This document shows positions 52,458 through 60,781 of a stretch of 64,000 nt of DNA, piece after piece (position 1 is the first letter of the stretch; each line of letters opens with the position of its first letter). A model generated the notes under the pieces. The model saw only the letters and a list, made by a program, of their open reading frames with translations, searched no databases and had not been told where the DNA came from. The position numbers and the translations under genes were made by a program. This DNA comes from Citrobacter europaeus. GTDB taxonomy: Bacteria > Pseudomonadota > Gammaproteobacteria > Enterobacterales > Enterobacteriaceae. Location: NCBI GenBank assembly GCA_020099315.1, contig CP083650.1, forward strand, positions 4,898,001 to 4,962,000, in the 5' to 3' direction.

Positions 52458-53975
52458 ATGAACATCAACCCTGTACTAAAATTGAATCCCAAAGATGATG
52501 TGGTTATCGCAAGACAAACAGTCCCCAGTGAAACCTGGCTTGAAGACGAACAAATTACGGTTTTGAGTGAAATTCCTGCAGGGCATAAAATCGCCCTGCG
52601 TGCGCTGAGTGTCGGCGACGCGGTCAAGCGCTATGGACAGATTATAGGCTTCGCAACCCAGCCGATTAAACCTGGCGAACACGTCCACATGCACAATTTG
52701 GGAATGGGCGATTTTGAGCGCGACTATGCCTGGGGTGAAGATTGCCATTCACTTCCTCCAGTCCCTCAACAAGATACATTTATGGGTATCCGCCGTGCAG
52801 ATGGCCGAGCAGCCACACGTAACTACATCGGTATTTTAAGCTCCGTCAACTGCAGCGCCACTGTCGTCAGGGCCATTGAGGATCACTTCCGCCTGCACGG
52901 CCTTGCAGATTATCCAAACGTTGATGGCGTAGTATCATTACCACAAAGTTTTGGCTGCGCTATCGGCGCTAAAAGTGAATCAATGGACGTCATGAGACGT
53001 ACGATGGCCGGTTATGCCACCCATGCAAACTTCGCCGGAGTAATCATCATTGGTTTGGGATGCGAATCCAGTCAAATTAAAGACATGATGAACGCCCATG
53101 GCCTGGCCGATGGCCCCATGATGCACAGTTATACCATTCAGGATGTAGGCGGCACACGCCACGCCATTGAGAAAGGTATTATCCTGGTTAACCAGATGCT
53201 ACCTGTTGCTAACCAGGTTACACGTCAACCCATCCCTGCTTCAGAAATTATCCTCGCGCTTGAGTGTGGCGGTTCCGACAGCTATTCCGGGATTTCGGCC
53301 AATCCAGCTCTGGGCTATGCGGCAGATAAACTGGTGCAACAAGGCGGAACAGCAATTTTATCTGAAACCTCGGAAATTTATGGCGCTGAACATCTTCTTA
53401 CCCGCCGCGCCGTTTCTCGCGAAGTAGGTGAAAAACTCATTGCACGCATTCACTGGTGGGAAGAGTATTGCCGCCGTACCGGGAGCGAAATGAACAATAA
53501 CCCCTCGGCCGGTAACAAAGTCGGCGGATTGACGACGATTCTGGAAAAATCACTAGGTGGTATTGCTAAAGCAGGCACAACCAATCTGACAGAAGTGTAT
53601 GAGTATGCCGAACCGGTAACCGCGAAAGGCTTTGTCTTTATGGATACTCCTGGATATGACCCCATCGCCGTCACGGGTCAAATCGCCGGAGGGGCAAATC
53701 TTCTGTGTTTCACCACAGGCCGCGGTTCGGCCTTTGGTTCCAAACCAACGCCAAGCCTGAAGTTGGCTACCAATAATGCGCTTTGGGAACGCCAACAGGA
53801 GGATATGGATATTAATTGCGGAACCATTGTCGAGGGGGAAGAAACCATTGCGGAAGTTGGCGAACGTATTTACCAGATGATCCTTGAAATGGCATCCGGA
53901 AAAAAAACGAAGAGTGAGGAATTTGGCTATGGCAGTCAAGAATTCGTCCCCTGGACTATTGGCTCCATAATGTAA
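52458..53975 (+). CDS. UxaA/GarD-family sugar-acid dehydratase
   Basis: A 505-residue iron-dependent dehydratase of the altronate/galactarate dehydratase family, giving a 2-keto-3-deoxy acid. It has the N-terminal SAF-like domain (about 1-85), the central YIGILSSVNCSATVV and VIIIGLGCESSQI with Cys, and the GarD-like LECGGSDSYSGISANPALGY, NPSAGNKVGGLTTI and FTTGRGSAFGSKPTPSLKLATN. Pattern is closer to GarD than UxaA. Start could be ATG 52443 or 52458; the second has GAGAG at a workable distance. The product would feed the aldolase upstream. Confidence 0.88.
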   Translation: MNINPVLKLNPKDDVVIARQTVPSETWLEDEQITVLSEIPAGHKIALRALSVGDAVKRYGQIIGFATQPIKPGEHVHMHNLGMGDFERDYAWGEDCHSLPPVPQQDTFMGIRRADGRAATRNYIGILSSVNCSATVVRAIEDHFRLHGLADYPNVDGVVSLPQSFGCAIGAKSESMDVMRRTMAGYATHANFAGVIIIGLGCESSQIKDMMNAHGLADGPMMHSYTIQDVGGTRHAIEKGIILVNQMLPVANQVTRQPIPASEIILALECGGSDSYSGISANPALGYAADKLVQQGGTAILSETSEIYGAEHLLTRRAVSREVGEKLIARIHWWEEYCRRTGSEMNNNPSAGNKVGGLTTILEKSLGGIAKAGTTNLTEVYEYAEPVTAKGFVFMDTPGYDPIAVTGQIAGGANLLCFTTGRGSAFGSKPTPSLKLATNNALWERQQEDMDINCGTIVEGEETIAEVGERIYQMILEMASGKKTKSEEFGYGSQEFVPWTIGSIM

Positions 53976-54005
53976 CGCTCCACAATATAATAATACCTCG
54001 TACCG

Positions 54006-54026
54006 CCATACTCACTATGAGTATGG
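54006..54026 (+). promoter_or_regulatory. Perfect hairpin directly before the transporter ribosome binding site
   Basis: CCATACTCA-CTA-TGAGTATGG, a 9-base-pair stem with 3-base loop, ends two bases before the AAGGAG of the next gene. It may adjust translation or stabilise the 5' end of a processed mRNA. Confidence 0.75.
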
Positions 54027-54038
54027 CAAGGAGTCTTT

Positions 54039-55349
54039 ATGTCTATTATTAATACAAATACTGAAGAAGATAAATTAAAGGCAACAACAGTAAGATGGCG
54101 GATATTTATCATCATGCTTTTATTAGGTGCCATTAACTATATTGACCGCACCTCTCTTTCTATTGCCATGCCTTATATTACGGATGAATTTGGTATTACT
54201 GACACCCGCGTTGTCGGCGTTATTCATAGTGCTTTTTTCTGGGCGTATGCATTAATGCAAATTCCCAGTGGCATCATTGCCGATAAATTCAAAGCCAGAA
54301 ATATCATTGCCCTGGCCACTATCTTATGGGGTGCATTTCAGGCCGTCGCAGCTCTGTGTCACTCTATTTTCACCCTTTCACTTTCTCGTCTGGGGTTAGG
54401 CGTCACTGAATCTCCAATCATGCCCGCTGGTGCGAAGTTAATGGGGACATGGTTAACACCAACAGAGCGCGGACGCGGTTCGATGCTGCTTGATGGTGGC
54501 GCCCCCCTGGGCACGGCGTTAGGCGCAGTAATCATCGCCGGTCTTATTGCAATGTTCGACTCCTGGCGTATGGCATTTGTAGTGGCAGGCGTCGGAACAA
54601 TGGTCGTCGGCCTTCTGGCCTGGTGGTACATCCGCACATATCCATCAGAACATCCGAGCATTAATAAAGCTGAGCTGGACCACATTGCTGCCGCAAACGG
54701 CGCGGAAACCAGCAGCAAAAAATACCGTTTAGCTGATATCAAACCTTACCTGAAACAACGAAATGTAATTGCGCTTATCGGGGGGTGGGTCTGCTACAGC
54801 TTTGTGTTCTACGGTCTGATGACCTGGCTGCCGCTCTATTTTCAAGCCACCTACGGTTTTGATATCAAATCGATGGGCGGAGCAATGGCGCTGATCTTCC
54901 TGCTGTGCTTTGTCGGCCAATTGACGGGCGGTTACATTATGGATAAATGGCGCAGCAAAGGAGCAAAAACAAGCCGTGTTATGCATACCATGTTGGCTAT
55001 TTCCGCCACTACTGCTGGTGTTGGCATTTTCCTTTGCGCACAAAGTTCGACGCCAGCCGTCGCCATCACCTTACTCACTATTGCCCTTTTCCCTCTGCGG
55101 TGGGCCAGCGTTTACTGGTCAATACCGGGACTGTTGGGCGCACAATCTGTTGCAGGCACCATTTGCGGGACCATGAACTTCACTAGTAACCTGTTCGCCG
55201 CCATCTTACCCATTTTTATCGGTTTCCTGGTTCAATCTACCGGCAACTATTACGCCGCCATGATGTTCTTTGCACTGGCTGCAGTGGGTTATCTCATCTG
55301 CTCGCTACTGATCAACTTTGATAAAAAAATGGTCATTGCCGACGATTAA
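54039..55349 (+). CDS. MFS transporter, anion:cation symporter (GudP/GarP-like)
   Basis: A 436-residue twelve-helix transporter of the ACS family that imports sugar acids such as glucarate or galactarate. The N-terminal INYIDRTSLSIAMPYITDEFGI and the loop IADKFKARNIIALATILWG are typical. Third gene of the cluster, likely bringing in the acid processed by the dehydratase and aldolase. Substrate inferred from context. Confidence 0.92.
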   Translation: MSIINTNTEEDKLKATTVRWRIFIIMLLLGAINYIDRTSLSIAMPYITDEFGITDTRVVGVIHSAFFWAYALMQIPSGIIADKFKARNIIALATILWGAFQAVAALCHSIFTLSLSRLGLGVTESPIMPAGAKLMGTWLTPTERGRGSMLLDGGAPLGTALGAVIIAGLIAMFDSWRMAFVVAGVGTMVVGLLAWWYIRTYPSEHPSINKAELDHIAAANGAETSSKKYRLADIKPYLKQRNVIALIGGWVCYSFVFYGLMTWLPLYFQATYGFDIKSMGGAMALIFLLCFVGQLTGGYIMDKWRSKGAKTSRVMHTMLAISATTAGVGIFLCAQSSTPAVAITLLTIALFPLRWASVYWSIPGLLGAQSVAGTICGTMNFTSNLFAAILPIFIGFLVQSTGNYYAAMMFFALAAVGYLICSLLINFDKKMVIADD

Positions 55350-55399
55350 TCAACTGACTTTGAAACAACCTGAATACGAGATGCTTCAGCCTCAAACAT

Positions 55400-55430
55400 A
55401 AAAAAAGCCCGCCATTAAGGCGGGCAAAAG
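55400..55430 (-). terminator. Rho-independent terminator of uhpT
   Basis: GCCCGCC-ATTAA-GGCGGGC with seven T on the minus-strand side; also serves as an end point for the convergent transporter gene. Confidence 0.92.
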
Positions 55431-55449
55431 TTACCAATGCACACTTAAC

Positions 55450-56841
55450 TTAAGCGACTTTCAATTGTTGAATCTTTTTCTCGCGGCGAATTTTCCGTTC
55501 TTCAAATACGGCCACCACGGCCATCAGGCAGATACAACCGATGGCGGCAGCATCCAGCGCGGCGAAAGTGCCCGCCCAGCCGGTCAGACCGAAAATCGGC
55601 GTGCCGTCGGCAATCATCCCCAGACCCAGCTTGGCGAAGCTGTCACCAATCAGATAAGCGAAAGTGCCTTTAATCCCATCGGCCGCGCCGATCGCTTTTT
55701 TCGGCACAAATCCGACTGCCGCAACGCCGATTAACAACTGAGGACCGAACACCAGGAAGCCCAGCGCAAACAGCGAAGCCAGATAGACATACTGGTTGCT
55801 GGCGTGTTGATAAACGCCCAGGGTGGCGATAATCAACGCCAGCGCCACGCAGGCCACCAGCGCACGGCGGCCATTCGCCAGGTCAGAGAGCCAGCCCCAC
55901 AGCAGCGTGCCGACCAGCGCGCCCACTTCAAACAGGGTAAAGCCCTGAATCGCCACTTCTTTGGAGAGCTTCAACTCCTGGAAAGCGTAGACGGTGGACC
56001 ACTGGTCAATACCGATACGCACCACGTACAGGAAGATGTTCGAGAAACATAACAGCCAGATCACTTTGTTTTTCAGCACGTACTCAACAAAGATCTGCCA
56101 TTTAGTCATCTCGTTTTCTTCGGTCTCTTTGTCCTCTTCGCTGATCTCCTCGCCGAACAGCTCTTCGGCTTTACCGAGGCCGTATGACTCCGGGGAATCG
56201 CTGCCGTAGCGCAGGCCGATAAAGCCGACTATCAGGGCAATAATTGACGGGAAGATAAACATCCCGATGACGTGACCGTCGAACAGATAGTTCGCGCCAA
56301 ACAGTGCCACGCCCGCCGCACCCGCACCGCCAAGGTTGTGAGAGATGTTCCACATGCCGAGGTAAGAACCCCGCTTGCGACGCGGCGTCCATTTGGTGAT
56401 GGTGGAATAGCTACACGAGCCGCCGGTACTCTGGAAGAAACCGCTCAGCGCGTAGAAGGCGATCATCAAAAACAGGCTGATTGAACCCGCACCCATGCTG
56501 GCGCTGAAGCCGAGCATACAGATGGCGGAGAGGATCAGCATAAACGGCAGGAACTGCTTGGTGTTTTTACCGTCCGCGTAGTAGGAAACCAGCGTTTTAC
56601 CCACGCCATAGGTGATAGAGAAGCCCAGGCCAATCATCCCCAGTTGCGTCATGCTCAGCCCGTAGGTGGAGATCATGTCATTCTGCGCGATGTTGAAGTT
56701 TTTGCGGATCAGGTACATGGTCAGGTAGCCGATAAAGACCACCAGATAGGACTGCATGAACGGTTTGAACCACATTTTGCGCCGCACATCAAGCGGCAGA
56801 TCCAGGGTCGGCTTGCGCACCTGGTTTAGAAAGGCCAGCAT
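55450..56841 (-). CDS. uhpT: Hexose-6-phosphate:phosphate antiporter UhpT
   Basis: A 463-residue MFS antiporter that takes up glucose-6-phosphate and related sugar phosphates in exchange for phosphate, and is the entry route of fosfomycin. Length equals E. coli UhpT. The N-terminus MLAFLNQVRKPTLDLPLDVRRKMWFKPF has the conserved Arg (YLIRKNFN) and the C-terminal basic tail (ERKIRREKKIQQ). Controlled by the uhpABC genes upstream. Confidence 0.98.
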   Translation of the reverse strand: MLAFLNQVRKPTLDLPLDVRRKMWFKPFMQSYLVVFIGYLTMYLIRKNFNIAQNDMISTYGLSMTQLGMIGLGFSITYGVGKTLVSYYADGKNTKQFLPFMLILSAICMLGFSASMGAGSISLFLMIAFYALSGFFQSTGGSCSYSTITKWTPRRKRGSYLGMWNISHNLGGAGAAGVALFGANYLFDGHVIGMFIFPSIIALIVGFIGLRYGSDSPESYGLGKAEELFGEEISEEDKETEENEMTKWQIFVEYVLKNKVIWLLCFSNIFLYVVRIGIDQWSTVYAFQELKLSKEVAIQGFTLFEVGALVGTLLWGWLSDLANGRRALVACVALALIIATLGVYQHASNQYVYLASLFALGFLVFGPQLLIGVAAVGFVPKKAIGAADGIKGTFAYLIGDSFAKLGLGMIADGTPIFGLTGWAGTFAALDAAAIGCICLMAVVAVFEERKIRREKKIQQLKVA

Positions 56842-56973
56842 TTGACACTCCCGAGCTAATTTTTATACCTGCGAATGGCAGGCATTGTAAAAATCAGCCG
56901 GAAGACGCGCCTGAGACAGCGTCCAGGTGAAACCGGGAAAATTTCTTAGTTTTGCCCCACTCAGGGCAAAAAG

Positions 56974-56987
56974 GTGAGGTACATCAC
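56974..56987. promoter_or_regulatory. Predicted CRP site in the uhpT promoter region
   Basis: GTGA-GGTACA-TCAC matches the CRP core (TGTGA-N6-TCACA) and lies about 140 bases upstream of the uhpT start, overlapping the uhpC stop. E. coli uhpT is CRP-dependent from a similar distance. Confidence 0.55.
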
Positions 56988-58312
56988 GCTTCGTTAAGAT
57001 CGCGCGGGGCCTGGGCGTTTAAAAACGGCAGCAGCAACAGCGCGGAAATCCCCGCCGCAATGGCGATCACCACAAAGAATCCTGTCCAGTGCCAGACCTC
57101 CATCACCTTCGCCAGCGGCCAGCCGGAGAGCGATGCCCCCAGATAAGCAAACAGTCCGACAAACCCGGTTGCCGCGCCCGCCGCCTCTTTGTGCGAGCAC
57201 TCCGCCGCCGCCATGCCTATCAGCATCTGCGGGCCGAAGACGAAGAATCCAGTGGTGAAAAAGCACGCTGCCTGCATCACGTAGCTGGCGAACGGCATCA
57301 GCCACAACGAGCCCACCGAGAGCAAAATCCCGGCAGCGAAAATCAGGTTCATTGGACCACGGTTGCCGTTAAACAGCTTGTCAGAACCCCAACCCGCCAC
57401 CAGCGCGCCAACAAATCCGCCCAGCTCAAACATCGTCACGGCGGTATTGGCGGTCACCAGATCCACGCCGAGCGTCTCCGACATATACAGATTACCCCAG
57501 TCATTGATCGCGGCGCGCACAACGTACACCAGCACATAACACAGCGACAGCAGCCAGATATAAGGATTCAGTAGCACATAGCGGGTGAGGATCTCTTTGC
57601 GGCTCAGCCCTGCGCCTTCCTGCTGCTGGGCGATCTCCAGTTCATCATGCCGCCAGTCGCCAACCGGTGGCAGGCCAATTGCCTGCGGCCTGTCGCGTAG
57701 CCGCCAGCAGAGAAAAATCCCTACTACAATCGCCAGCAGCCCGGCGATGGTCATCCCGGCGCGCCAGCCGTAGTGCAGCGCCGTCGCCGCCATCACGATG
57801 GGGATCAGCGCCCCGCCGACGTTGTGCGCGGTATTCCACAGCGCCCACCAGCCGCCGCGCTCGGTACGCGAATACCACGCGGTCAATAAACGCGCGCAGA
57901 CCGGCGATCCCCAGCCCTGGAAAAAGGCGTTCAGCGCCCACAGCACCGCAAAAGCCCATAGCGAGGTGGAAAATCCAAACAGAATGTTCACCACGCCGGT
58001 GGCAATCAGCCCGATACCCATAAAATAGCGGGCGTTGGAGCGGTCGCTGACGATACCGGAAACAAACTTCGACAGGCCGTAGGTGATGTAAAACAGCGTC
58101 GCCAGCAGCCCAATGTCGCTACGAGTCAGCACACCGCTGGTGAGAATATCCGGTACGGCGGCGTTGAAGCTCTTGCGTGTGAAATAGAACAGCGCGTAGC
58201 CGAGCCAAATGGTGGTCAGAATATGCCGCCGCCAGTAGCGGTAGCGGGCATCCACCTCACGCTTATCAGTAATGAGCGGCGCACTGGCCGGGGCTTTTAA
58301 AAACGAAAACAT
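56984..58312 (-). CDS. uhpC: Membrane sugar-phosphate sensor UhpC
   Basis: A 442-residue MFS-type sensor that detects external glucose-6-phosphate and activates the UhpB kinase. It is a paralogue of UhpT with the same FTRKSFNAAVPD and FGPQMLIGMAAAE blocks. Ten bases after uhpB. A short hairpin TTTTGCCC-CACTCA-GGGCAAAA at 56950-56971 follows it. Confidence 0.97.
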   Translation of the reverse strand: MFSFLKAPASAPLITDKREVDARYRYWRRHILTTIWLGYALFYFTRKSFNAAVPDILTSGVLTRSDIGLLATLFYITYGLSKFVSGIVSDRSNARYFMGIGLIATGVVNILFGFSTSLWAFAVLWALNAFFQGWGSPVCARLLTAWYSRTERGGWWALWNTAHNVGGALIPIVMAATALHYGWRAGMTIAGLLAIVVGIFLCWRLRDRPQAIGLPPVGDWRHDELEIAQQQEGAGLSRKEILTRYVLLNPYIWLLSLCYVLVYVVRAAINDWGNLYMSETLGVDLVTANTAVTMFELGGFVGALVAGWGSDKLFNGNRGPMNLIFAAGILLSVGSLWLMPFASYVMQAACFFTTGFFVFGPQMLIGMAAAECSHKEAAGAATGFVGLFAYLGASLSGWPLAKVMEVWHWTGFFVVIAIAAGISALLLLPFLNAQAPRDLNEA

Positions 58313-58321
58313 GACTGCGCC

Positions 58322-59824
58322 TTACACATATCGCTGGGGTAACGACACGCTGACACGCGTGCCGTGCGTACAGGAAATCGTGAGCTTACCGCCGAGGGCG
58401 CTAATGCGTTCGCGCATCCCCGTAAGGCCAAATCCCTGCTGATTCGACCCCGGCGGCAGGCCGCTGCCGTCGTCCTCAATCACCAGCATCAACCGTTCAT
58501 CCTGTTGCCAGCCTTGAAGCGTCACCGCGCTGGCGTTGGCGTGCTTCACGATGTTGTTCAACCCTTCCTGACAAACGCGAAACAGCGTTACGCGCTGGCT
58601 TTCGCTGAGCACAGATTCATCAATTCGCCAGTCGAGATGGCTGACGATGCCGCGGCTTTCCAGCTCCATTTCGCGCATCAGTGAGCGGATGGCCTGCTCC
58701 AGCGTGAGATCGTCCAGTTGACGTGGTCGCAGGCGGCCTAACAAGCGACGTACTGAATCGTACACGCCGAGAGAAAGTTGTTCGATGTGCGCCCCACTGC
58801 GCTTCACCCCTGCGTTTTCCGGGGCCAGGCGCTGGACAATACCCGCCTGCGTGCGAATGGCGGTGATGGTCTGGCCGATATCGTCGTGCAGTTCGCGCGC
58901 CACGTCCCGGCGCACGCTCTCTTCGGTCTCCAGCAGGCGTTCAGCCAGACGGTGGTTGCGCGCTAATTCGTTTTGCAGCGACTGGTTAAGCTCGCGCAGA
59001 CGCTGAATGCCCGCGCCGAGCAGTAGCCCGGTCAGGCTTTGCGCCAGCAGCGAGAGCAGTAAATCGACGGGATGATCGTGCCAGGTCTGGCTGGCAATCA
59101 GCGCGATGGCGTTCATTAGCGTCGCAATCAGCGCCCCCTGCCAGCCATAGTGCCAGGCGAGCGCAATGATCGGCAACGCGAGACAAAACGGCGTGAAGCG
59201 TGACAATTCATCCGGCAGGCCAAGCTGCAACCACAGACTGACGCTAAACAGCAGCAGATACCAGACCAGGTGCCGCCCTCGCCAGTTCACAGGCTGCGAC
59301 ACCACCGCCGGGCCCAGCGGCAGCCAGGTCGTGCTGGTCAGATAGTGCCAGAACACCAGGCAGATCGGCGCCAGCGTTAATCCGCCGGTGAGCGTCAGCA
59401 ACAGCGCGTTCCACGCCTCTTCGCCTTGCCCAATCCAGGGCAACGATTGTAGCAATGCCGCCGCCGTCAGCGCCGCGCCCTGCAACAGCAGCGTGCGCCA
59501 GTCGCGCTGATGGCGGTATCGCGAAATCAGCATCACCGGGAGTAGCGTGAGGGCGCTTCCGATCATCAAAAGTGGCAAATGGGCCAGCGCCACTTCCTGT
59601 GTCAGCCAGAAAAGAAGCAGCCATTCCGCGCCCAGCAGCACCGGCCAGTAGCCGCGCGGACATTGCAGCATCAGCCCCAGACGCAGGCCAAACGGAAACA
59701 GCAGCACCGCCAGTTCCGGGCGCTCAACCAGATGCAGGCTGATGCTCCACAGGCAAAACCACGCGGCAGAGAAAATAAAAAAGCAGGCAACAACGGTGAT
59801 TAACCGGGAACAGAGCGTGTTCAT
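58322..59824 (-). CDS. uhpB: Sensor histidine kinase UhpB
   Basis: A 500-residue membrane histidine kinase. The N-terminal half is hydrophobic with eight or so membrane segments; the C-terminal half has the HisKA_3 motif VARELHDDIGQTITAIRTQAG (phospho-His near 313 in the E. coli numbering) and an ATPase region with the NIVKHANASAV N-box and GSGLPPG G-box. Start overlaps the uhpA stop by ATGA, so they are translationally coupled. Confidence 0.98.
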   Translation of the reverse strand: MNTLCSRLITVVACFFIFSAAWFCLWSISLHLVERPELAVLLFPFGLRLGLMLQCPRGYWPVLLGAEWLLLFWLTQEVALAHLPLLMIGSALTLLPVMLISRYRHQRDWRTLLLQGAALTAAALLQSLPWIGQGEEAWNALLLTLTGGLTLAPICLVFWHYLTSTTWLPLGPAVVSQPVNWRGRHLVWYLLLFSVSLWLQLGLPDELSRFTPFCLALPIIALAWHYGWQGALIATLMNAIALIASQTWHDHPVDLLLSLLAQSLTGLLLGAGIQRLRELNQSLQNELARNHRLAERLLETEESVRRDVARELHDDIGQTITAIRTQAGIVQRLAPENAGVKRSGAHIEQLSLGVYDSVRRLLGRLRPRQLDDLTLEQAIRSLMREMELESRGIVSHLDWRIDESVLSESQRVTLFRVCQEGLNNIVKHANASAVTLQGWQQDERLMLVIEDDGSGLPPGSNQQGFGLTGMRERISALGGKLTISCTHGTRVSVSLPQRYV

Positions 59825-60414
59825 TGCCAGCCGTCAAACATCCGGCGAGCCAGTTCCACGTCGTTGCTGACGTCGAGCTTTTCCATCAGGTTGGCGCGAT
59901 GCACATGTACCGTCTTCGGAGACAGCCCCAGCTCGGCGGCAATCTCTTTCACCGCCATGCCTTGCGCCAGTTTTTCCGCCACCTGACGTTCGCGTTTAGT
60001 CAGCGGATCCTGACGACCGGCCGCCAGTTTGACGGCGATGTCCGGCGTCAAATAGCAACCACCGGTCGCCACGGTATGCACCGCCGCGATCAGCTCATCC
60101 GGGCTGCAGCGTTTAGAAAGGAAACCACGTGCGCCCGCGTTCAGTGCCTGCTCCACCAGCGCCGGGCTGTCATGGACGGAGAGCATGATAATCGCCATTC
60201 CCTTTGGCAACTGACTCAACAGTTCAAGGCCGGAGATATCGGGCATCGAGATATCACAGATACACACCTGCACGCCGCGTCCCGGTAATCCCGCCAACGC
60301 CTCGCTGCCTGAGCCAAACTCAGCCACAACCTGCAAATCAGGTTCCAGCCCCAGCAGTTGGGCAAAGCCGGAGCGAACGATAGTGTGGTCGTCGATAAGG
60401 GCGATGGTGATCAT
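59821..60414 (-). CDS. uhpA: Response regulator UhpA
   Basis: A 197-residue NarL-type response regulator that activates uhpT. Receiver with Asp54 in CICDISMPDI, and Lys101 region AGARGFLSK; C-terminal LuxR helix-turn-helix (about 133-190) with AVKEIAAELGLSPKTVHVHRANLMEKL. One residue longer than E. coli UhpA (ends DGWQ). Confidence 0.98.
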   Translation of the reverse strand: MITIALIDDHTIVRSGFAQLLGLEPDLQVVAEFGSGSEALAGLPGRGVQVCICDISMPDISGLELLSQLPKGMAIIMLSVHDSPALVEQALNAGARGFLSKRCSPDELIAAVHTVATGGCYLTPDIAVKLAAGRQDPLTKRERQVAEKLAQGMAVKEIAAELGLSPKTVHVHRANLMEKLDVSNDVELARRMFDGWQ

Positions 60415-60432
60415 GGGTTTGTCCTGGCGGAT

Positions 60433-60464
60433 AAAAAAACGCGCTTACCTTAACGATAAGCGCG
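60433..60464 (-). terminator. Rho-independent terminator of ilvBN
   Basis: CGCGCTTA ... TAAGCGCG stem followed on the minus strand by a run of seven T; separates ilvN from uhpA on the same strand. Confidence 0.92.
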
Positions 60465-60487
60465 TGGCTGTTCAAGTCTTGAGCGAA

Positions 60488-60778
60488 CTACTCAAAGAAC
60501 ACGGTGATTTTGTTAAACATCGACGGGTCGGACTGGTTGCGGGCCACTTTCACCACATCTTCCAGCTTGTCTATCTGGCTTATCATCTGCTCCAGACGTT
60601 GATCGTCGTTGACCAGTAGCCATATGCGGCTCTTATCGCTTTCCTGAATCGGTAGACAGAGAATGCCTTCCACGTTGAACGCGCGGCGGGCAAACAGCCC
60701 GCAGACGTGAGTCATTACGCCCGGATGGTTGCGCACGGTGAGTTCCAGGATTACGTTGTCATGAGTCTGCTGTTGCAT
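60488..60778 (-). CDS. ilvN: Acetolactate synthase I small subunit
   Basis: A 96-residue ACT-domain regulatory subunit of acetohydroxyacid synthase I, giving valine feedback control and raising activity of IlvB. ELTVRNHPGVMTHVCGLFARRAFNVEGI is the ACT core. Follows ilvB by three bases. Same length as the E. coli subunit. Confidence 0.98.
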   Translation of the reverse strand: MQQQTHDNVILELTVRNHPGVMTHVCGLFARRAFNVEGILCLPIQESDKSRIWLLVNDDQRLEQMISQIDKLEDVVKVARNQSDPSMFNKITVFFE

Positions 60779-60781
60779 GGC

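Noticed and set aside
56878..56945. UhpA binding sites upstream of uhpT
   Set aside because: Expected from E. coli, but no motif could be assigned with confidence by eye, so not listed as a feature.
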